From Rhizobium sp. BT04 (lineage in GTDB: Bacteria; Pseudomonadota; Alphaproteobacteria; Rhizobiales; Rhizobiaceae): a DNA stretch of 64,000 bases. The notes beneath the pieces were generated by a model. The model was not told the origin of the DNA and did not search any database. It saw only the letters and a list, made by a program, of their open reading frames with translations. Positions 1 to 10,883 of the stretch are shown here, piece by piece (position 1 is the stretch's first letter; each line of letters opens with the position of its first letter). The position numbers were made by a program, and so were the translations under genes. The stretch lies in assembly GCF_030053135.1 (NCBI RefSeq), contig NZ_CP125652.1, positions 806,001 through 870,000 of the forward strand. Direction: 5' to 3'.

Positions 1-1770
1 CAGCGGCTTGTCGTAGGTGGCAGGCATTATGAACGTCCCCTGCCCGAGACCGACGGAACGGCCGGAGGGGAAATAGGACGTGCCGCTCTTGATCGCGATC
101 GTCGCGACGGGGCCGGTCAGGTCGAAATGGGCTGACGTGTCGCGGATCGGCGGAATGTCGCCGGCGACGTTCATCCGCGCGCCCGCGATGTCGAAGCCGA
201 TGCGGATCTGGTTGGCGTCGAGCTTCAACCCCCTGCCGCCGGCCGCCTCGTCCAGCCTGCCGAAGGGAATGAAGACTGATATGGCGGCGTTGGTGACGGT
301 GCCGCCGAAGAGGTTGCCGTGTACCCAGGTGCGCACCTTGGGCGCCATCCAGAAGGGCCAGAGCTGCTTGATCGCCGTCGTCTGCAGTTGTGCTGACTGG
401 CCGGCAAAGCTGATCTCCGGCGATTTGTCCCCGAGCTTGACATCAAGTGATCCGTAAAGCGCGCCGAGTGGGCTGGAGACAGTCATGTTGGGAAACTGGA
501 ATTCCCGCCCAGCGACCATGTAGCGACCGGTCGCCTGGATGTCGAAGGAGAGCGGCTGCTCGCCGGAGCCGCCTGGGGCTGCCGTGCCGCCGCTGACGAG
601 GAGGTCGATGCCGAAGCCTTTGCCGGCCTGCGGATCGAGCTTGTCGAGATCGATGAGCGCACCGTTGATCGGGACCGTGGTCGCGCCGAACCGGGCGTTC
701 GACCGGGCGATTTCGAGCGTCTGCTTGTCGAAATCGTAGACGAGGTTGATTTGCCCGCCCGACAGCTCCTGCGGATCGCCATCCGCATAGATCAGGCCGG
801 CACCGATGTCGACCGTCGTCGCCAGCGCCGGCTGCACGCCATCGCGCCCCCGGGTGGCCGACACCGTGAGGTCGGCAAAGGCGTTGAGCCCCTGGCGTAT
901 GGCGCCCTGATCGTTGCGTTTCAGCCCGAAGGGCGTGAGGTCGGCATGCCTCAGCGTCGCCACGACCTTCGACACGTGGCCGCCTTCCTTCTCGGCCAGC
1001 ACGTCGAGCTCCGCCACCTCACCGTTGAGCGCGACTTCGCCGGTCAATTGCAACGAGGACGGGCCGGCATGGGCAAAGACGAGATTGTCGATGACGAGCG
1101 ACAGCGGACCGTTGGCGGTATCGGCAAGCTTGATGTCGATGCCGGAGATGCGCACCGAATTGGTCGAGCCGCGGGTCACGATACTGTCGAATATGTCGAA
1201 CTGCGAGAAGATCTTCTCCATCGCCGCCGGCATAGCGTCGATGCGCAGGTCGTCGAGCTTGACGGGATTGCCGGACGGCAGAAGCGCGGTATCGAGCGCG
1301 ATATCCTCCGCTTCGATGTCCGCGACGGCGATACGGCCGCGGAAAAGCTGCAGCGGATCGAGCCCCAGGCGCACCGAACCCGTCGTCGACAGGTGCTGGC
1401 CACTCTCCTGGTCGATCATGTTAACGTTGCGCGCTTCAAGCGCCAGCCGAAAGTCCGAGGTGAAGCGGATGACGGTGGAGCCGACCTCGGCACGGTAGCG
1501 CGGTCCGGCCACGCTATTCAGCGCCGCCTGCGCCTGCTGCGACAGCGGCTTGTCGAACATGCCGCTCTCGACGGTGAAGACGATCGCCGCGAGAATAAGC
1601 AGAATCAGCCCCAGAAATCCGAGCGTCAGCTTCGCCGTGCGTCGCATTGGCGAACGCGGCGGCGGGCAATGGACGATGATCGGATCCTCGGCCTGGGCGG
1701 ACGGCAAGCGGTCCAGCGCAACGATATCCTTCTTGCGAAACGTGACCTTTTCGCCGCGGATGGCTGACAT
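1..1770 (-). CDS. AsmA-like / DUF3971 envelope protein (3' end outside window)
   Basis: The reading frame opens at ATG 1770 and is still open at base 1, so only the first 590 residues are visible. A short cytoplasmic N-terminus is followed by one membrane segment (about residues 48-68) and then a long beta-rich periplasmic region. That region contains a DUF3971-type stretch (GALYGSLDVKLGD, then WVHGNLFGGTVTNA). Large proteins of this AsmA/YhdP class span the periplasm and are linked to phospholipid transport and outer-membrane homeostasis. The exact role here is inferred from the family only. It is divergent from the bcp gene across a 124-base gap. Confidence 0.8.
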   Translation of the reverse strand, partial: MSAIRGEKVTFRKKDIVALDRLPSAQAEDPIIVHCPPPRSPMRRTAKLTLGFLGLILLILAAIVFTVESGMFDKPLSQQAQAALNSVAGPRYRAEVGSTVIRFTSDFRLALEARNVNMIDQESGQHLSTTGSVRLGLDPLQLFRGRIAVADIEAEDIALDTALLPSGNPVKLDDLRIDAMPAAMEKIFSQFDIFDSIVTRGSTNSVRISGIDIKLADTANGPLSLVIDNLVFAHAGPSSLQLTGEVALNGEVAELDVLAEKEGGHVSKVVATLRHADLTPFGLKRNDQGAIRQGLNAFADLTVSATRGRDGVQPALATTVDIGAGLIYADGDPQELSGGQINLVYDFDKQTLEIARSNARFGATTVPINGALIDLDKLDPQAGKGFGIDLLVSGGTAAPGGSGEQPLSFDIQATGRYMVAGREFQFPNMTVSSPLGALYGSLDVKLGDKSPEISFAGQSAQLQTTAIKQLWPFWMAPKVRTWVHGNLFGGTVTNAAISVFIPFGRLDEAAGGRGLKLDANQIRIGFDIAGARMNVAGDIPPIRDTSAHFDLTGPVATIAIKSGTSYFPSGRSVGLGQGTFIMPATYDKPL

Positions 1771-1837
1771 GCGCCTTCGGGCTCTCCCTTTAAGTGAGAA
1801 TTGAACCCGGCCATGCTGGACGGGTTTCCATCCACTA

Positions 1838-1843
1838 TATAAT
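1838..1843 (+). promoter_or_regulatory. Possible -10 element upstream of bcp
   Basis: A perfect TATAAT hexamer lies 51 bases before the bcp start, in the divergent gap between the AsmA-like gene and bcp. No convincing -35 hexamer is seen at the expected distance, so this is a weak call. Confidence 0.3.
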
Positions 1844-1894
1844 TCGGGGAGAGAAAGTGTCATCCACAAACCCGGCAAAAGAAAGGTTTTCCCT

Positions 1895-2368
1895 ATGGCG
1901 GTTCCCGGCATCGGCGCCACGGCTCCTGATTTCAACCTTCCCCGCGACGGCGGCGGCCGTGTCTCGCTGGCCGAATTCCACGGCAGGCCGCTCGTCCTGT
2001 TCTTCTACCCCAAGGACGACACGACCGGCTGCACCGCTGAATCATTGGCTTTTACCGCGTTGGCAAGCGAGTTCGAGGCGGCGGGTGCTGCTGTCATCGG
2101 CATGTCACCCGATTCGGCTGCCTGCCATGACAAGTTCATCAGGAAGCACCGCCTTTCGGTGGCGCTTGCGTCGGACGAGGAAAAGACCACGCTGCAGGCC
2201 TATGGCGTCTGGAAGGAAAAGAGCATGTACGGCCGCAACTTCATGGGCGTCGAGCGCACCACTTTCCTGATCCGCCAGGACGGCACGATCGCCACCATCT
2301 GGCAGAAGGTGAAGGTGCAGGGTCATGCCGAAACCGTGCTCGAGGCCGTGCGGAATCTGGCGGCGTGA
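1895..2368 (+). CDS. bcp: Bcp/PrxQ-type thiol peroxidase
   Basis: Thioredoxin-fold peroxiredoxin of 157 residues that reduces hydrogen peroxide and organic hydroperoxides in the cytoplasm. The peroxidatic site is FYPKDDTTGCTAES with Cys46. E. coli Bcp has a resolving cysteine five residues after the peroxidatic one; here that position is Leu51, so the enzyme is either 1-Cys or uses another cysteine, such as the one in SAACHDKF. Its stop overlaps the GTG start of the next gene (GTGA), so the two are probably translationally coupled. Confidence 0.9.
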   Translation: MAVPGIGATAPDFNLPRDGGGRVSLAEFHGRPLVLFFYPKDDTTGCTAESLAFTALASEFEAAGAAVIGMSPDSAACHDKFIRKHRLSVALASDEEKTTLQAYGVWKEKSMYGRNFMGVERTTFLIRQDGTIATIWQKVKVQGHAETVLEAVRNLAA

Positions 2369-3192
2369 CCGGGCATCTCGCGATAACATCGCTGCGCGGC
2401 GGCGCCATCGAGGCGATCTCTTCCGCCGATCTCGACCACAAGACGGCGCTTGCGCAGGAAAGCGCCACCCGCTGGTTTGAACGCCGGGTGTCGCTGCGCT
2501 CGCCGCTCGATCCCGCCCTGCCCGAGAGGCCCGGCCGTCCTGACAGGCCGGTGCTGACGCCGCCGACCCAGGTCGAAAAGCGCTCGCTGCATACGCTGAA
2601 AGGCCGGATCGCCCTGCTCCATGCCATCGCCCATATCGAGCTCAATGCCGTCGATCTGGCGCTCGATATCGTTGCCCGGTTCGCGACAGAGCAGGTGCCG
2701 AACTCCTTTTTCGACGGTTGGATGCAGGTCGCCTTCGAAGAGGCAAAGCATTTCCGCATGGTGCGCGCCCGCCTCAAGGATCTCGGCGCCGATTACGGCG
2801 ATCTTCCCGCCCATGACGGGCTCTGGCAGGCGGCCCATTCGACGCGCAACGATCTGACGGCAAGGCTCGCCGTCGTGCCGCTGATTCTCGAAGCCCGCGG
2901 CCTCGACGTCACGCCGTCGCTGCAGGCAAAGATGCGCCAGACCGGCGATCTCGAAAGTGCCGCTGTTCTCGACGTCATCTACAACGACGAGAAAGGCCAT
3001 GTCGCCGTCGGCGCCAAATGGTTCCGCTTTCTTTGCGCGCGAGAGAAGCGTGACCCGGCAAAGGCCTTCCAGGAGCTGGTGCGCGCCAATTTCCGCGGGC
3101 CGCTGAAGCCGCCCTTCAATGATCTCGCCCGCGCCGAGGCCGGGCTGACGCCGTCCTTCTACCGCGCGCTGGCATCGATCAGCCACGCGTGA
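2365..3192 (+). CDS. Ferritin-like DUF455 family protein
   Basis: Protein of 275 residues starting at GTG within the bcp stop codon. The middle shows ferritin-like di-iron ligand patterns: HAIAHIELNAVDLALD, then EEAKHF, then NDEKGHVAVG. The family (DUF455, Haemophilus HI_0077 type) has a four-helix bundle resembling tRNA-hydroxylating MiaE, but its substrate is unknown. Coupling to a peroxidase gene suggests a link to peroxide or iron stress, which is inference. Confidence 0.85.
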   Translation: MTGHLAITSLRGGAIEAISSADLDHKTALAQESATRWFERRVSLRSPLDPALPERPGRPDRPVLTPPTQVEKRSLHTLKGRIALLHAIAHIELNAVDLALDIVARFATEQVPNSFFDGWMQVAFEEAKHFRMVRARLKDLGADYGDLPAHDGLWQAAHSTRNDLTARLAVVPLILEARGLDVTPSLQAKMRQTGDLESAAVLDVIYNDEKGHVAVGAKWFRFLCAREKRDPAKAFQELVRANFRGPLKPPFNDLARAEAGLTPSFYRALASISHA

Positions 3193-3297
3193 AGTCCCTG
3201 AAATTTATGATCCGGCGAGCGCAATGAAAGCATTCATTAACCATAAGCGTGTCTAATTTTCCGAAAGAGGCGTAGAGCATCAATCGGGAGAGCCTGC

Positions 3298-4611
3298 GTG
3301 AACAGCGGACATCAGCACCGGGTATTCGGCAGGCGGGCGCAGGAACATATCCTCATCCTGGCCAGCGGCGACAAGGTCCGTCACATGACGGTCCGGCCAT
3401 GGATGGCAGCCCTTGCCTTCTGCCTCGTCGGCGTCTTCTCGATCGGCTACCTCTTGGCCACCTCCTATCTCGTGCTGCGCGACGATCTGATCGGCGCCAC
3501 CATGGCGCGGCAAGCCCGCATGCAGCACGACTATGAGGATCGCATCGCCGCCCTTCGCGCTCAGGTCGACCGCATCACGTCCCGCCAGCTTCTCGACCAG
3601 CAGGTGGTCGAGGATAAGGTGGACAAGCTGATGGAACAGCAAATGGCGCTGACCTCGCGCCACGGCAAGCTCGACAATCTGCTCGACCGGGCCGAAAGCT
3701 CCGGCCTGACCGACAAGGACAGCGCCCCGTCTTCACCCGTCCAGTCCTTTGCCCCTGACATCAAAGACAAACGCGCTTCGCTGAGCGGCGGCGGCATCGA
3801 GGCGATCGAGAAACAGTTGGCGAGCGGCCCACCCGCCGATGCGACGCCCGACAACTCGACGCTTGCCTACGTGCCGTCCGCTGAAACCGTCGGCGACCGC
3901 GCCGACCGGATCTTCTCCAAGGTGACGCTGTCGCTGAAGGGTGTCGAACAAGACCAGCGCAACCGCGTCGAGCAGCTGACGAGCGATGCCGGCAATGCCG
4001 CCAATGCCATTGCGACCGTGCTGACCCGCTTCAAGATCCCGATGCCGGCAGAGACCGCTGCTAGAAAAGACGATGATGATGCCGTCGGCGGCCCCTATGT
4101 CGAGCCTGAAAGCAACGACGACTTCAACAATTCTCTGGTTGCGCTCGACGGCGCCCTGACGAGGCTCGAAGCGGTGCGCAGCGCTGCCGAATCCCTGCCC
4201 TTCCGCAATCCCGCCGTCGGCAAGGAAGTGACCAGCCCCTTCGGCAATCGCCGTGATCCTTTCCTCGGCCGCCTCGCGCTCCATTCCGGAATCGACTTCC
4301 GCTTTTCGCCGGGCGAAAGGATTCGCCCGACCGCCCCCGGCAAGGTGATTGCGGCCGGCTGGACCGGCGGCTACGGCAACATGGTCGAAGTCGATCACGG
4401 CAACGGCATCTCGACGCGCTACGGGCATATGTCAGAGGTGCTGGTCAAGGTCGGCGACACGGTCGGCCGCAACGACGTCATCGGCCTTGCCGGCAGCACC
4501 GGCCGCTCGACGGGGACGCACCTGCACTATGAAGTGCGCCAGGACGGCCACGCCGTCGATCCAGTATATTTCATGAATGCCGGCCTTAAACTCGCCACCT
4601 ATATCAAGTAA
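3298..4611 (+). CDS. Membrane-anchored M23 (LytM-type) peptidase with coiled coil
   Basis: 437-residue protein starting at GTG after a GGGAG ribosome site. The order is a short cytoplasmic tail, one membrane helix (about residues 34-55), a coiled-coil stretch (RIAALRAQVDRITSRQ region, about 75-140), a low-complexity linker, and a C-terminal M23 domain (about 305-425). Zinc-ligand motifs HSGIDF and HLHYEVR are intact, so it is probably an active peptidoglycan endopeptidase, or an EnvC/NlpD-like activator if inactive. It acts in the periplasm in cell-wall remodelling or division. Confidence 0.85.
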   Translation: MNSGHQHRVFGRRAQEHILILASGDKVRHMTVRPWMAALAFCLVGVFSIGYLLATSYLVLRDDLIGATMARQARMQHDYEDRIAALRAQVDRITSRQLLDQQVVEDKVDKLMEQQMALTSRHGKLDNLLDRAESSGLTDKDSAPSSPVQSFAPDIKDKRASLSGGGIEAIEKQLASGPPADATPDNSTLAYVPSAETVGDRADRIFSKVTLSLKGVEQDQRNRVEQLTSDAGNAANAIATVLTRFKIPMPAETAARKDDDDAVGGPYVEPESNDDFNNSLVALDGALTRLEAVRSAAESLPFRNPAVGKEVTSPFGNRRDPFLGRLALHSGIDFRFSPGERIRPTAPGKVIAAGWTGGYGNMVEVDHGNGISTRYGHMSEVLVKVGDTVGRNDVIGLAGSTGRSTGTHLHYEVRQDGHAVDPVYFMNAGLKLATYIK

Positions 4612-4665
4612 TGGCCGTCAGGTAACCATCGCTTCACTCTACACGGGGTGCGGCCTCTCTATTTC

Positions 4666-4694
4666 TTGACTTGCCGGCCATTCAGGGTTATGTC
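4666..4694 (+). promoter_or_regulatory. Sigma-70-like promoter of the DEAD-box helicase gene
   Basis: TTGACT (4666-4671), a 17-base spacer and TATGTC (4689-4694). Transcription would begin near 4701. That makes the TTG at 4703 an unlikely start codon and favours the TTG at 4769, just before the conserved N-terminus. Confidence 0.5.
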
Positions 4695-4768
4695 GCGCTG
4701 CATTGCGGCATGCAATCCCGCCGACTCGTTCAGAGCTCGGCCGAACCGGAACGGAAACAGTTTTCCCT

Positions 4769-6286
<1,518 letters not shown>

Positions 6287-6293
6287 GCATCCA

Positions 6294-6719
6294 ATGGCCA
6301 GGCCCGGTCTCGATTTTCCGGGCTTCGGCGTCGGTCTGGTGATTCTGCGCGACGCCAGGATCCTTCTCTACAAGCGCATGCGCCCGCCTGAAGCCGGCTA
6401 CTGGAATATCGTCGGCGGCAAGGTCGATCATATGGAGCCGGCCGAGCAAGCCGCACGCCGCGAGGCCGAAGAAGAAACCGGCCTCAAGATCGGCCGCATC
6501 GAGCGCATCGGCATGACCGAGCAGATCATCGATCCTGACCGCCAGCACTGGATTTCGCTTCTCTATCTCGCCCGCGATGTCGAAGGTGAGCCGCAATTGA
6601 CCGAACCGGACAAGCTGTCGGATTTCGGCTGGTTTCCCCTGACGGATTTGCCGGAACCGCTGTCAGCCTTCACCAAGGCCGCAATAGCAGCCTTGCCGGC
6701 GAGCAAACGAAGCGAATAG
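6294..6719 (+). CDS. Nudix hydrolase
   Basis: 141-residue protein with a complete Nudix box (GGKVDHMEP, then REAEEETGL), which binds the metal and hydrolyses nucleoside diphosphate derivatives. The substrate cannot be told from sequence. It follows the helicase gene with a 7-base gap, so it is probably co-transcribed. Its TAG stop abuts the stop of the convergent TfoX-domain gene with no spacing. Confidence 0.85.
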   Translation: MARPGLDFPGFGVGLVILRDARILLYKRMRPPEAGYWNIVGGKVDHMEPAEQAARREAEEETGLKIGRIERIGMTEQIIDPDRQHWISLLYLARDVEGEPQLTEPDKLSDFGWFPLTDLPEPLSAFTKAAIAALPASKRSE

Positions 6720-7037
6720 TCATTCGGCGCGAAGCGATGCCTCATAGGCAAGCCGCACCCATTTCGCCATCAGATCGGGATCGTCGTAGGCCTCGTCGGG
6801 GATCGACCAGTAGGGCATTTTCACCGGCTTGCCCTTCTTGCCCTCATAGGTCCACTGCGTGGCGCCGGCGGCGACAAATTCCGGGGCGCTCGTCTCGTCC
6901 GCCTTCAGCAGCATCTCGTCGCGCACTTCGAGCGCGATGATGCGCCCGAGATGATAGATGCCCTTGCCGCCGAACATGCGCTTGACCGTGACGGGGCCAA
7001 GCCCCTGAAACATTTCCTCGATCCCGGCATTGTCCAT
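6720..7037 (-). CDS. TfoX N-terminal domain protein
   Basis: 105-residue single-domain protein. GPVTVKRMFGGKGIYHLGR and the later KMPYWSIPDEAYDDPDLMAKWVRLA segment are typical of the TfoX/Sxy N-terminal domain. In gammaproteobacteria the domain belongs to a competence co-activator. Stand-alone rhizobial copies have no established role, so no competence function should be assumed. It lies directly downstream of the flavin reductase gene on the same strand (31-base gap). Confidence 0.8.
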   Translation of the reverse strand: MDNAGIEEMFQGLGPVTVKRMFGGKGIYHLGRIIALEVRDEMLLKADETSAPEFVAAGATQWTYEGKKGKPVKMPYWSIPDEAYDDPDLMAKWVRLAYEASLRAE

Positions 7038-7068
7038 TCTTTTCCTCCCGAAATTCCGGCCGCCCCGA

Positions 7069-7563
7069 TCAAAGCGCGTGATAATCCCGGTTCATATAGA
7101 TGAGCGCCGGATGCTTTTCGCTGAAGCGGACGGCCGCAACCTCGCCGAAGATGACATTGTGCGTCGGCATTTCCTTGATGTCGGTCACCCGGCAATCGAA
7201 AGCAGCGAGCGCATCGGCGAGCACCGGCGCGCCGGTGACGAGCGTCTCGAAACGGGCGCTGGCGAAACGCTCGTCATCGGCAAGCGACGTACGCCCGGAA
7301 AAGGCGTCGGCAACGCCCTGATGATGGGCGCCCAGCGTGTTGAGCACGAAGATGCCGCTGCGGAAAAAGATCTCGTTCTTCGGATTGGTGTTGTTGAGGC
7401 AGATCAGCACCGAGGCCGGATTGTCCGAGACCGAGCAGGCGGCCGTGATGGTGACGCCGCGGCGCAAGCCTTCCATAGCCGTCGTCACGAGCTGCACATG
7501 GCCGGCATAACGGCTCATGGCGTCGCGATAAAGGCCGGGGTCGATATGCTGCCTGTTCAACAC
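7069..7563 (-). CDS. Flavin reductase (HpaC/RutF-like)
   Basis: 164-residue protein read from GTG 7563, preceded by GGAG; TTG 7560 is an alternative. The frame stays open far upstream, but that upstream part is antisense to the binding-protein gene and is not coding. The family pattern is clear (YAGHVQLVTTAMEGLRRG, then TITAACSVSDNPASVLICLN, then FFRSGIFVLNTL). Such proteins supply reduced FMN or FAD to two-component monooxygenases. No partner oxygenase is nearby, so the client is unknown. Confidence 0.8.
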   Translation of the reverse strand: MLNRQHIDPGLYRDAMSRYAGHVQLVTTAMEGLRRGVTITAACSVSDNPASVLICLNNTNPKNEIFFRSGIFVLNTLGAHHQGVADAFSGRTSLADDERFASARFETLVTGAPVLADALAAFDCRVTDIKEMPTHNVIFGEVAAVRFSEKHPALIYMNRDYHAL

Positions 7564-7746
7564 CTGCTTCTCCGTCCGCGGTTTTACATGCCTGCAGCGT
7601 CTTGCTATCGCGCCAATATGGCGAGCATCGGTTACCTTTTCTACAATAGGAGGGGTGAAAAGCGCTGCGTTACGCTTGTTTTTCTTTGACGATTGCGGCC
7701 TTGCGGATAAAAGGGCATGGACGATGGCTAGGGATCTCCGCCTTTC

Positions 7747-8829
7747 ATGATCAACCTGCGTGGCATAGCAGCTTTTCTGACGCTGCTTGGAGCGGCGGTG
7801 CCGGGCCATGCGGCCGGCGTGACGATCGGCGTTGTCGCCCCTCAGAACGGTTCGCTCGCCCTGCTCGGCAGCCAGATTGCCGCCGGCGCCGGTTTCGAGA
7901 TCCAGCAGTCCGGAAACACCCTCGTCGCCGTCAACGAGACCTGCGAGGAGAATAGCGGTGCCGCGGTTGCCGATGCGCTTGTCAATGCCAAGGTGCAGGT
8001 CGCAGTCGGCTTTCTCTGCAGCGAGACGCTGGAAGGCGCGCTGCCGAAGCTGAAGGACGCCGGCATCCCCGCCATCACCGTCTCGGTGCGCTCCCGCATC
8101 CTGATGGAGGATGCGCTGAAAAACGGTTGGCCGCTCTTCCGCCTGGCGCCCGCCGACGGCACCGAGGCGGCAAAGGTCATCGAGGTGATCCTCAAGGACT
8201 GGGCGGCCGATCCGATCGCCCTGATCGAGGACGGCACCATCCATGGCCGCGAACTGACGGAAGCGGTGCGCAATGCGCTGGAGCAGAACGGCCTGAAGCC
8301 GGTCTTTACCGACACCTATCGGCCGGGACAGGAGCAGCAGATTGCCCTTGTCCGCCGTTTGAAACGGGCCGGTGCTACCAGGGTTTTCATCGGCGGCGAC
8401 CGCAACGATGTCGCCGTCATCGCCCGCGACGCCAAGGCAGAGAACATCCCGCTCTCCATTCTCGGCGGCGATGCCATGCGCGCCGCCGACCAGCCGCTGC
8501 CGCTTGGTACAGGCGTGCGCGCCGTCGCCCTGCCGGAATATGCCCTGCTTCAGGAGGGCGCAGCTGCGGCCGAGACGCTGCGCGGCAAAGGCATCGAGCC
8601 GGAAGGTTATGTCCTGCCGTCGCTGGCCGCGGCCCGCATTGCCGGCCAGGCTGCGGAAGCCGCCGCTCAGGCAGGCAAGCCGCTGCAGGAGACGCTTCTC
8701 GGCACGACATTCCAGACGCCGGTCGGCCCTATTGCCTTCACCGGCGCGCATGAGCTTTCGCAAAACCCCTACCGCCTGCTCGAATGGCGGGGCAACGGCT
8801 TTTTTCCACCTGCCGGGCCGACGCAATGA
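7747..8829 (+). CDS. Periplasmic ligand-binding protein, Leu/Ile/Val (type I) family
   Basis: 360 residues with a signal peptide ending GHAA (about residue 23), followed by a periplasmic-binding type I fold: VTIGVVAPQNGSLALLGSQIAAGAGFEI, then the GDRNDVAVIARDA stretch. Such proteins deliver branched-chain amino acids or amides to ABC transporters, or serve as sensors. There are no permease or ATPase genes beside it, so it is an orphan whose ligand and partner are unknown. It is divergent from the flavin reductase across 183 bases. Confidence 0.8.
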   Translation: MINLRGIAAFLTLLGAAVPGHAAGVTIGVVAPQNGSLALLGSQIAAGAGFEIQQSGNTLVAVNETCEENSGAAVADALVNAKVQVAVGFLCSETLEGALPKLKDAGIPAITVSVRSRILMEDALKNGWPLFRLAPADGTEAAKVIEVILKDWAADPIALIEDGTIHGRELTEAVRNALEQNGLKPVFTDTYRPGQEQQIALVRRLKRAGATRVFIGGDRNDVAVIARDAKAENIPLSILGGDAMRAADQPLPLGTGVRAVALPEYALLQEGAAAAETLRGKGIEPEGYVLPSLAAARIAGQAAEAAAQAGKPLQETLLGTTFQTPVGPIAFTGAHELSQNPYRLLEWRGNGFFPPAGPTQ

Positions 8830-8896
8830 GCGGCGGCGCGCCAGCCTTGAATCCGGCCGCCACGGTCAAATGGCAGCCCATACGGAGTGAGATTTG

Positions 8897-9574
8897 ATGA
8901 CGCTGCCCATTCGCATTGCCCCTTCGATCCTCGCGGCGGATTTCGCCAGGCTCGGCGAGGAGGTGCGCGACGTGACGGCCGCCGGCGCCGACTGGATCCA
9001 TCTCGACGTGATGGACGGGCATTTCGTGCCGAATATCTCCTTCGGCCCCGACGTCATCAAGTCGCTGCGCTCCTATACATCAGCCACTTTCGACTGCCAT
9101 CTGATGATCTCGCCGGTTGACGATTATCTCGAAGCCTTCGCCAAGGCGGGCTGCGACCGGATCACCGTCCATGCCGAAGCCGGGCCGCATCTGCACCGCT
9201 CGCTGCAGACCATCCGCAATCTCGGCAAGAAGGTCGGGGTGACGATCAACCCGGCGACACCGCTCAGCGCCATCGAGAACGTGCTCGACGATGTCGACCT
9301 CATCCTGATCATGTCGGTCAATCCCGGTTTCGGCGGACAGAAGTTCATTCCGGCGATGGCGGCCAAGATTGCCGCGGCGAAGTCACTGATCGGCGACCGG
9401 CCGATCGAACTTCAGGTCGACGGCGGCGTCACGGTGGAAACGGCGCCGGCGATTGCGCGCGCCGGCGGCAACGTCCTCGTCGCCGGCTCGGCCATTTTCA
9501 AGGGCGATACGGTCGAGGATTATCGCCGGACCGTCGCCGATCTGCGTCAGGCAGCCGAAGGGGCACGAACATGA
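8897..9574 (+). CDS. rpe: Ribulose-phosphate 3-epimerase
   Basis: 225-residue TIM barrel interconverting ribulose-5-phosphate and xylulose-5-phosphate in the pentose phosphate pathway. Family signatures are [36 protein letters not shown] and LQVDGGV; the metal and catalytic His and Asp residues sit in these. ATG 8897 has GGAG nine bases upstream, preferred over the adjacent TTG 8894. The stop overlaps the next start (ATGA). Confidence 0.95.
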   Translation: MTLPIRIAPSILAADFARLGEEVRDVTAAGADWIHLDVMDGHFVPNISFGPDVIKSLRSYTSATFDCHLMISPVDDYLEAFAKAGCDRITVHAEAGPHLHRSLQTIRNLGKKVGVTINPATPLSAIENVLDDVDLILIMSVNPGFGGQKFIPAMAAKIAAAKSLIGDRPIELQVDGGVTVETAPAIARAGGNVLVAGSAIFKGDTVEDYRRTVADLRQAAEGART

Positions 9575-10299
9575 TAAAACGTCTGATTATCGGCGGCGTG
9601 TTTGCCGCCACACTTGCCGGCCTGCCCGGCCTGTCACTTGCCGGAGACATCGCCAATATCCAGCCGCTAGGCTTCTCGGCCGACGGCAAGGTCTTCGGAT
9701 TTCAGGAATTCGGCATCAAGGAGGAGAGCGGCAATGTCCCCTACTCCAACACCTATTTCGTCGATACCGACAGCGGTCAGTATATCGAGGGCACGCCCTT
9801 CCGCACCGAACTGACCGATAAGGATGCCAATCTTTCCAAGGCGCGGCGGCAGAACCTGACGGCGGCGCGCAGCCAGATGGACAAATACGATCTCCTGACC
9901 AATCCCGGCCTGATCGCGGCCTTCAATCCGCCGACCGAACTCGGCTCGCCGACGAAGACGATCCGCTACACCACACTTGCGACCGATGGTCCCCCGAAAT
10001 CGCCCTATACGCTCTCGCTGGGTGAGATGCCGGTGCCGACATCGAAGGACTGCACGGCGCTCGACAAGCGCGTCATCGGTTTCAGCCTGCAGATGATCGA
10101 GAAGGAAGGCGCTCCGAACCGCCAGGCCGCGCGCCAGGCAACGACGGTTCCGGCCGAGCGCATCTGTTCGGTAGAATACCGGATCGGCGGCGCCATGGTC
10201 TACCAGCCGGAGGGCGCAAACCCGGTTCACATCGCCCTGGTCCTCGCCTTCGATGCGGCAAGAAACGGACGCTGGATCGCCGTTCCGGTTCATCCCTGA
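9571..10299 (+). CDS. DUF2259 secreted protein
   Basis: 242 residues with a clear signal peptide (MIKRLIIGG ... SLAG). The mature part begins [23 protein letters not shown], the opening typical of DUF2259, a family of predicted periplasmic proteins with no assigned function. Two cysteines are present in the mature protein. The ATGA overlap with rpe suggests coupled translation. Confidence 0.8.
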   Translation: MIKRLIIGGVFAATLAGLPGLSLAGDIANIQPLGFSADGKVFGFQEFGIKEESGNVPYSNTYFVDTDSGQYIEGTPFRTELTDKDANLSKARRQNLTAARSQMDKYDLLTNPGLIAAFNPPTELGSPTKTIRYTTLATDGPPKSPYTLSLGEMPVPTSKDCTALDKRVIGFSLQMIEKEGAPNRQAARQATTVPAERICSVEYRIGGAMVYQPEGANPVHIALVLAFDAARNGRWIAVPVHP

Positions 10300-10327
10300 A
10301 CCCGGATGCCGGAGACGGATTGCCAGG

Positions 10328-10813
10328 ATGGATCGTCTAAGAGCTGCAAAGCCGCCCTACCCCGATCTGATTGCCGGCGCGTTGCTTTGGGGCATGCAGA
10401 TGCTCGCCGCCGCCATGCTCGGCCTTTATCTCCGCAACGGACTGCAGACGAGCCGGCTGGCCGAGATCGCCGCCCTTTATTTCCTCGGCGGCCTGCTCTC
10501 CTGGCCCTTCGCCCTGCCGGTCGCCCGCTTCTTTGCCTATGATCGAGCGCCGGAAGCGCGTTTTGCCGCATTTTTCGTGACGTTGACCGCGGCGACGATC
10601 CTGATGACCGCCTTTCTCTTCGCCATGGAATACCGGCTCTTCTATTCGCGCTGGCACGCCCCCTTCGGCAGTTTCGTCTGGGCCTTCCAGTTCGTCTTCA
10701 CCAGTATCAGCGCCGTCTACCAGTTCCTGGTGATCGGCCTGCGCCTTTTCCTGCCGCTCGGCCTCGTCTGCCTTGTCGTTAGCAGCTATCATCTTGCCAA
10801 ACGCATGCGTTGA
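10328..10813 (+). CDS. Four-helix inner-membrane protein, unknown function
   Basis: 161-residue protein from ATG 10328. The longer frame from 10253 overlaps the end of the DUF2259 gene and lacks a ribosome site. Four hydrophobic helices are visible (about residues 16-34, 46-64, 82-103 and 128-150). I do not recognise the family. It lies 28 bases after the DUF2259 gene and may be the last gene of the rpe transcript. Confidence 0.65.
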   Translation: MDRLRAAKPPYPDLIAGALLWGMQMLAAAMLGLYLRNGLQTSRLAEIAALYFLGGLLSWPFALPVARFFAYDRAPEARFAAFFVTLTAATILMTAFLFAMEYRLFYSRWHAPFGSFVWAFQFVFTSISAVYQFLVIGLRLFLPLGLVCLVVSSYHLAKRMR

Positions 10814-10883
10814 GATTGCCGCCGGTCTTTGCTACAGGGGCGCTAACCTCGATGAATCCTCTTTGAAGTGAAGGCAGCCGCCC

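Noticed and set aside
751..1767. A 338-codon plus-strand frame
   Set aside because: Antisense to the AsmA-like gene, which has a consistent membrane helix and domain pattern.
7564..8826. A 420-codon upstream extension of the flavin reductase frame
   Set aside because: It runs antisense to the binding-protein gene; flavin reductase homology begins only after GTG 7563.
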